Source of the DNA: Mucilaginibacter flavus
GTDB taxonomy: Bacteria; Bacteroidota; Bacteroidia; Sphingobacteriales; Sphingobacteriaceae
NCBI RefSeq assembly: GCF_030409315.1
Contig: NZ_JAUFPS010000036.1
Location: 141,673-179,949, forward strand
DNA length: 38,277 bases
Reading direction: 5' to 3'
Shown: positions 25,770-32,222 of the stretch, piece by piece
How the letters are laid out: every line of letters starts with the position of its first letter
How positions within the stretch are numbered: the stretch's first letter is position 1
The notes under the pieces: generated by a model
The model's input: the letters and a program-made list of their open reading frames with translations, nothing else
Databases searched by the model: none
Told to the model about the DNA's origin: nothing
Made by a program: the position numbers and the translations under genes

Positions 25770-25804
25770 TCTTAACTCTTGATTCTAACCTCTTGACTCT
25801 CCCC
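25770..25804. repeat. heptamer tandem array at the 3' end of the ABC operon
   Basis: Units read TCTTAAC, TCTTGAT, TCTAACC, TCTTGAC, TCTCCCC. The array ends four bases before the stop codon (25808-25810) of the leftward exporter gene. Confidence 0.7.
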
Positions 25805-25807
25805 CCC

Positions 25808-27568
25808 CTAACTCACCCTCTTCCCCTGCAAAAGCAAATCCATCGCATCATTTAATGAACCAGCGCGGATCACTTCGCCGGAGTTTACGAAGAAAATTTC
25901 GTCGGCGTTTTCGATGGTATTGAGGCGGTGGGCTATAATTACGCGGGTGGTGGTTTCGGGCAGCTTGTTCAGGATGTCGCTTAACAATTTTTCGGTAATG
26001 GTGTCAATATTGGCTGTAGCTTCATCAAGTATCAAAATCTGCGGGTTGCGCAATACTGCCCGCATAAAGGCGATCAGTTGCTTTTGGCCCAGACTAATGC
26101 TATCACCACTTGAAAGTACCGGGGTATCCAGTCCGCTTTCAAAAATGGCTAACAGGCTGCCCAGGTTGGCGTCGGTAATTACTTTTTCTAATTGCTCGTT
26201 GGTATGGTTTTTATATAAATCGTTACCGTACAAAATATTATCCTTTACGGTGCCGCTAAACAAAAACGGTTCCTGCAATATAAAACCAATTTTCAGGCTA
26301 CGCTCTTCGGCGGTGTATGTGCGGATGTCTTTACCATCCAACAGCACCAAACCTTTGGAGGCATCATACAAACGGGCAATGAGCGATGCCGTAGTGGTTT
26401 TACCACCACCTGTAGGGCCAACCAGGGCGTAGGTTTTACCTTGTTCCATTTTAAAGCAAACGTTGTGCAAAATCTCCTTGCTATCATCATAACTGAAATG
26501 CACGTGCCTAAACTCCAACAAACCGGCACTGCCATCGGTGATGCCTTCCTCAATCAGCGGCAAATCGCTTTCTAATTGTAATATCTGCGAAATCCTGTCC
26601 CAGCCGGCCATGGCCAGCTGAAAGTTTGTCCACAAGGCTGCCAATTGCCTTAGCGGGTTATAAAAGTTGGTTGAGTACGATAGGTAACTCACCAGCAAAC
26701 CAATAGAAAAATGCCCGATGCTGATCAGGTAAATGCCAAACGTTAACACAATCAACTGCGCGATACTGGCAAACAGGCCATACACCGGCACAAAAACGTT
26801 ATTGGCCAAACCCGCGCCAATGGCCGTTTGGTAATTCTCTTTATTGACGGTATCAAAGCGTTTGCGGAAATAATCGCGGCGGTTAAAGGCGATGATCACC
26901 TTAAAATTGTTCAAACTTTCCTGGATCTCGCCACTCAGACCGCCTGTGCTTTTCAGGTTGGCAGCATTTTTACGTTTAATCCATGGCGATAAAACAATTG
27001 TCAGGAAAAGGATCACCAAGGCCGGCGCAAGCGTAGCAGCACCCAATTCGGGATGGATAAGCAGCAGGAAAATACCTGCCCCTATCATGGTAGAAATATT
27101 GCCAATAAACTGCATTAACGACTGCGAAAAAAACTGGTTAAGCTTATCAGTATCGTTGTTTACGCGCGATATCAGGTCGCCGGCTTTGTTCTGGTTAAAA
27201 AAGCCTACCGGTAATTGCTGCAGTTTATTAAAAATAGAGTTGCGCAGAGTAAACAACATGCGCTGCCCTACGCCGCCCATCAGCGTGGTTTGTTTATAGC
27301 TTGTAAACAGGGCCACCATGTACATGCACAACAGCAAAATGGCGTTATGGATAACCCCGTTAAAATCTTTGTGCTGCACATATTTATCAATGGTGCGCCC
27401 AATAATAAGCGGCCCCAAAAGGTTAAGCGTAGAGTTGATTAATATGGCGCAAAGGGCAAACAGCAGGGTTCGCTTTTCATGTGATATCAGTTGAATCAGC
27501 TTTTTAAGGCCGGCCCATGTTGATGTTTTGGGCGCTGTTTTACTAAGCTGGTTAAGATCGTAGTTCAT
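25808..27568 (-). CDS. ABC exporter half-transporter, catalytically complete subunit
   Basis: Encodes 586 residues. An N-terminal membrane domain of six helices (about 30-320) is joined to an ATPase domain (about 345-580). Motifs are Walker A GPTGGGKTT with Lys390, Walker B ILILDEATANID with Asp515 and catalytic Glu516, and H-loop His547 in IIAHRL. The signature motif is ISLGQ (492-495) instead of LSGGQ, with the first Gly replaced by Leu. It is the second gene of a pair; its start lies 36 bases after the stop of the first (27605-29359). The two most likely form a heterodimer of the LmrCD/BmrCD type that exports drugs, lipids or peptides. The MarR-like gene divergent to the pair is the likely regulator. 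Confidence 0.92.
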   Translation of the reverse strand: MNYDLNQLSKTAPKTSTWAGLKKLIQLISHEKRTLLFALCAILINSTLNLLGPLIIGRTIDKYVQHKDFNGVIHNAILLLCMYMVALFTSYKQTTLMGGVGQRMLFTLRNSIFNKLQQLPVGFFNQNKAGDLISRVNNDTDKLNQFFSQSLMQFIGNISTMIGAGIFLLLIHPELGAATLAPALVILFLTIVLSPWIKRKNAANLKSTGGLSGEIQESLNNFKVIIAFNRRDYFRKRFDTVNKENYQTAIGAGLANNVFVPVYGLFASIAQLIVLTFGIYLISIGHFSIGLLVSYLSYSTNFYNPLRQLAALWTNFQLAMAGWDRISQILQLESDLPLIEEGITDGSAGLLEFRHVHFSYDDSKEILHNVCFKMEQGKTYALVGPTGGGKTTTASLIARLYDASKGLVLLDGKDIRTYTAEERSLKIGFILQEPFLFSGTVKDNILYGNDLYKNHTNEQLEKVITDANLGSLLAIFESGLDTPVLSSGDSISLGQKQLIAFMRAVLRNPQILILDEATANIDTITEKLLSDILNKLPETTTRVIIAHRLNTIENADEIFFVNSGEVIRAGSLNDAMDLLLQGKRVS

Positions 27569-27604
27569 TTTTGTTTTGATATTATGGTGGTCTTAACGTT
27601 TTTG

Positions 27605-29359
27605 TTAATGAGCAATGCCCTGCTCGTAATTACTGGTGCTTTGCTGCGAATTGAAGATCTGCACATAATCCGGACTGGTTTTCATCAGCTCGTCATGTAC
27701 ACCACGAGCAATAATCTCGCCCTGGCTTAGCAGAATAATCTGGTCGTAATGCTCGACGGAGGCTATTTTTTGCGTAACCGATATGAGCGTTAAACCGGGG
27801 TAATTCTTTTGAATATTGGCCAGGATCTTTTTCTCGGTATTGCCATCAACCCTCGCTGTAAAATCATCTAACAATAGCACCTTAGGGTTAACGGCCAAAG
27901 CACGCGCCAGCATAATGCGTTGCTTTTGCCCGCCCGAAAGGCTTGAGCCACGTTCCGATACTACAGTATTCAAATGCTCGGGCAACGCGCCTATAAAATC
28001 CTTTAGTTCGGCGGTATCAATTGCTTTTTGCAGTGATTCGTCGGTTACGGTATCGCTAAAGGCAATATTTTCGCGGATGCTCATGTTAAAAATGATGCTA
28101 TCCTGAAAAACAAAACCAACCTGTCGGTGAAATGCTTCGCTGTCATAAGCATCGAGCTTTTTATCGTCAAACAATATCTCGCCTTCGGTAGGGTTTATCA
28201 AGCCAGTGAGTAAATAAAGCAATTGCGTTTTACCTGCCGATGTAGGCCCGATGATGGCAATTTTTGAACCCGCAGCCACTTTAAGCGATACATTTTTAAG
28301 CGCTTTTTTCTGGCCATAAGCCAGGGTAACATCTTTCAGCTCTACATCGCCACGCAGAGTATCTTTAATATCGCCGCCATCCTTTACATCGGGGGCATCC
28401 AAAACCACGCTAATGCGGGTGAACGATGCGGAGGCCTGCGCGATAAGGTTACTCATAAAACCGAGGATAAATATCGGGAAGATCAGCAGCGACAGATAAC
28501 TGTTAAACGCAGCGAAGCTACCCAAACTCATGGTACCGGTTATTACAAAATGACCGCCCATTACCAAAATGGTTAAGGCCGCCATATTGGCTGTAAAGGT
28601 TACTATAGGGATCAGTCCCGCAAAAAAGCCCAGAATTTTCAGGCCGTAGTTTTTGGCCTCGGTATTAGCTTCTAAAAATTTATTGTACTCCAACTGTTGG
28701 GAGTTAATCACCCTAATTAAGGCCGCGCCCAGAATACTTTCGTTAATAACCTTGTTTAACTGATCAATAACGCCACGGCTTTTCATAAACAAAGCCCGCA
28801 CATTTTTTAAAACATAGGCAAACGTACCGCCAATAATGGGAATGATGCCAATAACCGGCAGCGCCAGTTTCCAGTTGATGGTAAGCAGCATTACGCTACA
28901 GCCAATAATGATGAACAACGACGATACGATAGATACCAATGCCTGCGATACAAACAACTTGATAGAATCAACATCGGCAGTAAGGTTGGTTAGCAGTTTG
29001 GATGGATTGGCCTGCTCAATAAACGCGTGACTTTGGCGCGAGATTTTATCGGCCAGTCGCCCACGCAAATCACGTGCTACTCTTTCAGACGCGTAGGTTT
29101 GAATAATGGTTTGCAGGTAAGCAAAAATAAAAATGAGCACTACCGCTATCGAGAATTTTTTAAGGATATCAACTAACACAAACGTGTGGTGGGTATAAGC
29201 ATCGATGCCATTGGCTATAATCTTAGGCAGCCAAAGGTTAATGCCGTTACTCATCAGGGCGAACAATAAAAGCAACGCTACAAGGCCCATATAAGGCTTT
29301 AGCAGACTAAAAACACCTGGCGGTTTACTATTGGGCTTCGGTTTACTGGCTGGTTGCAT
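27605..29359 (-). CDS. ABC exporter half-transporter, subunit with degenerate ATP site
   Basis: Encodes 584 residues, with six membrane helices (about 20-310) and an ATPase domain (about 335-575). Walker A is GPTSAGKTQ with Lys377. The signature is a perfect LSGGQ (474-478). Walker B is VLLLDDFTARVD: the catalytic Glu is replaced by Asp499. The H-loop His is replaced by Gln530 (VTQKIAS). These changes, together with the altered signature of the partner, give one functional and one degenerate ATP site, as in asymmetric heterodimeric exporters. It is the first gene of the operon, 224 bases from the divergent regulator. Confidence 0.92.
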   Translation of the reverse strand: MQPASKPKPNSKPPGVFSLLKPYMGLVALLLLFALMSNGINLWLPKIIANGIDAYTHHTFVLVDILKKFSIAVVLIFIFAYLQTIIQTYASERVARDLRGRLADKISRQSHAFIEQANPSKLLTNLTADVDSIKLFVSQALVSIVSSLFIIIGCSVMLLTINWKLALPVIGIIPIIGGTFAYVLKNVRALFMKSRGVIDQLNKVINESILGAALIRVINSQQLEYNKFLEANTEAKNYGLKILGFFAGLIPIVTFTANMAALTILVMGGHFVITGTMSLGSFAAFNSYLSLLIFPIFILGFMSNLIAQASASFTRISVVLDAPDVKDGGDIKDTLRGDVELKDVTLAYGQKKALKNVSLKVAAGSKIAIIGPTSAGKTQLLYLLTGLINPTEGEILFDDKKLDAYDSEAFHRQVGFVFQDSIIFNMSIRENIAFSDTVTDESLQKAIDTAELKDFIGALPEHLNTVVSERGSSLSGGQKQRIMLARALAVNPKVLLLDDFTARVDGNTEKKILANIQKNYPGLTLISVTQKIASVEHYDQIILLSQGEIIARGVHDELMKTSPDYVQIFNSQQSTSNYEQGIAH

Positions 29360-29479
29360 GCGTTAATAATTGTTTAGTAAAAGTAATTAATAAAAAGATT
29401 CGGCACCTTTTTAACTGTTGCTTATTTAGGTTGACGATTGAAGAGGTAAAACATTTTAACAAAACTATCTTCGTTCATG

Positions 29480-29581
29480 ATTTTACTCCTAATCAGAAAC
29501 ATCGAAACAAATATATTCCTAATTTGTAATAAATAAAACTTTTTAGAAATACTTTTATAATTTTACTTCTAAATAGAAACA
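29480..29581. promoter_or_regulatory. two 22-bp direct repeats, candidate MarR operators
   Basis: Near-identical 22-base repeats lie at 29480-29501 and 29560-29581, exactly 80 bases apart. The shared core is ATTTTACTyCTAA followed by AGAAACA; three positions differ. The second copy holds TTCTAAATAGAA, a 5-2-5 palindrome, and ends two bases before the regulator start codon. The layout suits autorepression plus control of the divergent exporter operon. Confidence 0.6.
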
Positions 29582-29583
29582 AC

Positions 29584-30213
29584 ATGAAACCCGTAGTAGA
29601 GTTAGTTCACGAATGGTCGGCTTTTGAGGAGTTGGATACAGAGCATAGTGTGGAGCGTTTTTGCAGGTATTATTTAGAAAAGCAGCGACAAAAAACTTTA
29701 CCAAAAGCCCACAGCGAACGAATTATGAGCGGCGCTTTTTTGTTAAAAACTATCGGCCGTATCCTGAGTGCCTACTCCATGTACTTTAGGGCCGCGGTCA
29801 ATTATATTGGCATTCCCCCTGCCGAAAGCTTTTACTACCTTAACGGTTTACAGCATTTAGGCGAAGTACGCAAAAGCGATCTGATTAATTACATGTTTGC
29901 CGAAACCACCACCGGCATGGAAGTAATAAACCGCCTGGTACGTGAAGATAAAATAGATGAAAGGGCATCGCCGGACGATAAGCGGGCCAAACTCATTAAA
30001 ATAAATGATAAAGGTTTGGCAGCCCTGCAGGAGTACTATAAGGTATCGGGCAAGGTAGTTGAAATGACCTTTAAAGATATCAGCGATGAAACCGTTATAA
30101 GCTGTTACGAAATGCTCAAATATTGTGAGCAACGCAACTCTGCAGCAGCCATCGAACTAAAAAATAAACCTTTTGATCAGATGTATGAGCAGGTGATGGC
30201 GGGTAAGATGTAA
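29584..30213 (+). CDS. MarR-family transcriptional regulator
   Basis: Encodes 209 residues, cytoplasmic. The winged helix-turn-helix region (about 85-150) reads GLQHLGEVRKSDLINYMFAE, then TTGMEVINRLVRE, then the wing ERASPDDKRAKLIKINDKG. The last part, with DxRxK, is the standard MarR wing. Helical dimerisation segments flank it. At 209 residues it is longer than the usual 140-160, with an N-terminal extension of about 45 residues. It is divergent from the heterodimeric ABC exporter, the classic arrangement for a repressor that responds to an exported compound. Two 22-base repeats in the shared spacer are likely binding sites. The ligand is unknown. Confidence 0.88.
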   Translation: MKPVVELVHEWSAFEELDTEHSVERFCRYYLEKQRQKTLPKAHSERIMSGAFLLKTIGRILSAYSMYFRAAVNYIGIPPAESFYYLNGLQHLGEVRKSDLINYMFAETTTGMEVINRLVREDKIDERASPDDKRAKLIKINDKGLAALQEYYKVSGKVVEMTFKDISDETVISCYEMLKYCEQRNSAAAIELKNKPFDQMYEQVMAGKM

Positions 30214-30546
30214 ATGTAGTACTTTAGTTGGTGTAAAATGATATAAAACCAGCGTCATTTCGCGTTGTAAATCCGCGAACACTGAAAAGGGAAATGGCGT
30301 AAACTGACCAAGGAACGACTCACCCCGACGAGGCTTCGCCCGTCTGCCCCTCTCTCCGACTGCGTCGCATAGAGGGGCGAAAAAAAACAAAAAAATGGGT
30401 TTACCCTCTATGCGGCTTTAGCCGGAGAGAGGGTCGGCCAGCGAAGCGTTGCCGGGGTGAGTCGTAGCCAGCGTTCAAACCATACTTGAAAAAGAAATAC
30501 GTTGTGAGTAGACCTCTCGCAATAACATTTATAGATTATAATTACC
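30214..30546. other. 333-bp spacer holding a long inverted repeat
   Basis: No credible gene. Short frames on the minus strand are by-products of the palindrome at 30315-30465. The rest shows no recognised site. Confidence 0.6.
30315..30465. repeat. 151-bp inverted repeat element, copy 1
   Basis: The arm starting ACGACTCACCCCGACGAGGC at 30315 pairs with the arm ending GCCGGGGTGAGTCGT at 30465. Inner arms CTCTCTCCG and CGGAGAGAG pair as well. An A-rich centre (GCGAAAAAAAACAAAAAAAT) separates the arms. Part of the left arm recurs at 38173-38210 with one change in 38 positions. Confidence 0.8.
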
Positions 30547-31146
30547 ATGCCCACAAAATTCAACGCCACAGCAAACTACATCTTAGAGGATGACACCGTA
30601 TTGTTGAGGCCTTTAACTATCGAAGACCTTGAATACCTGCTTCCCTACGCCATAAACGAACCTGATACCTGGAAATACTCCAACGTAAGCGCTAAACACG
30701 CAGACGGCATGACCCGCTACGTGGAAACCGCCTTAAAAAACCGCGCCGAGGCTCGTGAATACGCTTTTATTGTATACGATAAAAAGAGCGGCGAATATGC
30801 CGGCAGCACCCGTTTTTATGATATACAGCCCAAATTAGATAGCTTACAATTAGGCTACACCTGGTATGGCGAAAAATTCAGGGGGACGAAACTCAATAAG
30901 CATTGCAAGTTTTTGCTGCTACAATTCGCGTTTGAAGAGTTGGGTATGGAGCGTGTTGAATTTAGGGCCGATGCCCGCAACGAACGCAGCATTGCCGCCA
31001 TGAAAAGCCTCGGCTGTATGGTTGAAGGCATTCTGCGCAGCAACATGCCCTTGGAGGATGGCGGTCGCCGGGATTCTATTGTGTTGAGCATTTTGAGGAG
31101 TGAATGGGAGAATGGGGTTAAGGAGAGGTTGAAGGAGAAGTTGTAA
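30547..31146 (+). CDS. GNAT N-acetyltransferase (RimJ/RimL-like)
   Basis: Encodes 199 residues, cytoplasmic. It transfers acetyl from acetyl-CoA to an amine. Visible family marks are the N-terminal LRPLTIEDLEYLLPYA, the central strand EYAFIVYDKKSGEYAGSTRF, LGYTWYGEKFRGTKLNKHC (where the CoA-pyrophosphate loop lies, in the degenerate form usual for RimL-like proteins), and the closing VEFRADARNERSIAAMKSLG..VEG. Targets of such enzymes range from ribosomal proteins to small molecules; none can be chosen here. The ATG is at 30547, and the first strand follows soon after. The gene is enclosed by two long inverted repeats (30315-30465 and 31181-31364), which might mark it as a movable cassette or be chance. 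Confidence 0.88.
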   Translation: MPTKFNATANYILEDDTVLLRPLTIEDLEYLLPYAINEPDTWKYSNVSAKHADGMTRYVETALKNRAEAREYAFIVYDKKSGEYAGSTRFYDIQPKLDSLQLGYTWYGEKFRGTKLNKHCKFLLLQFAFEELGMERVEFRADARNERSIAAMKSLGCMVEGILRSNMPLEDGGRRDSIVLSILRSEWENGVKERLKEKL

Positions 31147-31180
31147 AGAAACCTTGCGGTTAATGCAACGAGGTTTTGAA

Positions 31181-31364
31181 CGCAGAAGAAGACTCACCCG
31201 GCTACGCTGCGCTGGCCACCCTCTCTTCGCTTCGCGGAAAGAGGGGTTTGAACGCTGGATATTAGTGAATAACAATAAATAATACACAAACTTTTCAAAC
31301 CCCTCTTTCCGGCGAAGCCGAAGAGAGGGTGCCGCGCGTAGCGCCGGCGGGTGAGTCTTCTGCG
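31181..31364. repeat. 184-bp inverted repeat element, copy 2
   Basis: Outer arms CGCAGAAGAAGACTCACCC and GGGTGAGTCTTCTGCG, with inner arms CCACCCTCTCTTCGCTTCGC and GCGAAGCCGAAGAGAGGGTG, give a long imperfect stem. The GACTCACCC lead is shared with the element at 30315-30465, so the two are probably variants of one family. Confidence 0.75.
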
Positions 31365-31476
31365 CCATGCCACCTATGTCTCTCCTCCTCCCTAAAAACC
31401 ATCCCTATGTCATTAAATTCAAAAAAACTTACCGCCCCAGCTATAAATGGCATAATTCATGGATATTTAAGCAAAC

Positions 31477-31484
31477 TATATTGG
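31477..31484 (+). promoter_or_regulatory. possible -7 box of the ABC/permease/esterase operon
   Basis: TATATTGG differs from TAnnTTTG at one position. Its surroundings (ACTATATTGGTAAC) closely resemble those of the box at 22871 (ACTATATTTGTTAC). It lies 45 bases before the TTG start. Confidence 0.4.
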
Positions 31485-31529
31485 TAACAAAGCGGTAAGT
31501 AAAACATCAAATCCCAAAAAAATTATCCA

Positions 31530-32219
31530 TTGGAAACAATTCTGAATATTTTAGATCTGAGTAAAACATACCAAAGCGCTGGGCGTACGCTAACCGTGCT
31601 TGATCATATTAACTTTTCAATTGCCGAAGGCTCTACCAATGCCATCGTCGGCCCATCGGGCAGTGGTAAAACCACTTTGCTGGGTTTGTGCGCAGGCCTC
31701 GATAGGTCGAGCTCCGGCTCGGTTGAATTGAACGGCATTAACCTTGGTAATTTAACCGAAGATCAGCGCGCGCAGGTACGTAATCAACACGTGGGTTTTA
31801 TATTCCAAAACTTCCAGTTGCTCCCAACACTTACCGCTTTGGAGAATGTGATGGTACCGTTGGAGCTCCGCAACGAAAAAAACATCAAGGCACGCGCTTT
31901 AGAGCTGTTGGATAAAGTTGGCCTGGCCGACCGTGGGCACCACTACCCTTCTCAACTTTCTGGCGGCGAGCAACAACGGGTTTCGCTGGCAAGGGCTTTT
32001 TCAAACGCTCCCAAAATCCTTTTTGCCGATGAGCCAACAGGTAACCTTGATGCCGAAACCAGCGATAAGGTGATCAAGCTTATTTTTGATTTGAATAAAG
32101 AGGCAGGCACTACCCTGGTAGTTGTTACGCACGATCTGGAACTGGCGGCCAAAACCCAGCGGATCATCAGGATAAAGGGCGGTAAGCTGATAGCCGACGA
32201 AAAAACAATTAACGGATAA
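31530..32219 (+). CDS. ABC transporter ATPase (LolD/MacB/YbbA type)
   Basis: Encodes 229 residues. Walker A GPSGSGKTT with Lys47, signature LSGGE at 143-147, Walker B LFADEPTGNLD with catalytic Glu168, and H-loop His201 (VVTHD) are all intact. The ADEPTGNLD form and length place it in the LolD/MacB/FtsE mechanotransmission subgroup. The start is TTG at 31530: an in-frame stop lies ten codons upstream, and no ATG comes before Walker A. The permease gene starts three bases after its stop, and a TesA-like gene follows. This trio equals the E. coli ybbA-ybbP-tesA neighbourhood, so it is best read as a YbbA homologue. Confidence 0.92.
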   Translation: METILNILDLSKTYQSAGRTLTVLDHINFSIAEGSTNAIVGPSGSGKTTLLGLCAGLDRSSSGSVELNGINLGNLTEDQRAQVRNQHVGFIFQNFQLLPTLTALENVMVPLELRNEKNIKARALELLDKVGLADRGHHYPSQLSGGEQQRVSLARAFSNAPKILFADEPTGNLDAETSDKVIKLIFDLNKEAGTTLVVVTHDLELAAKTQRIIRIKGGKLIADEKTING

Positions 32220-32222
32220 GCT

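Larger units (their letters stand above)
31147..31529. other. 383-bp spacer with inverted repeat and promoter
   Basis: Contains the inverted repeat at 31181-31364 and a promoter-like box at 31477. No credible gene; a minus-strand frame across the palindrome and into the acetyltransferase gene is an artefact. Confidence 0.55.

Noticed and set aside
30157..30390. Small minus-strand frame upstream of the acetyltransferase
   Set aside because: It runs through the arm of the inverted repeat and has no recognisable protein character.
30919..31368. Minus-strand frame of 149 codons
   Set aside because: It is antisense to the acetyltransferase and made partly of palindrome sequence.
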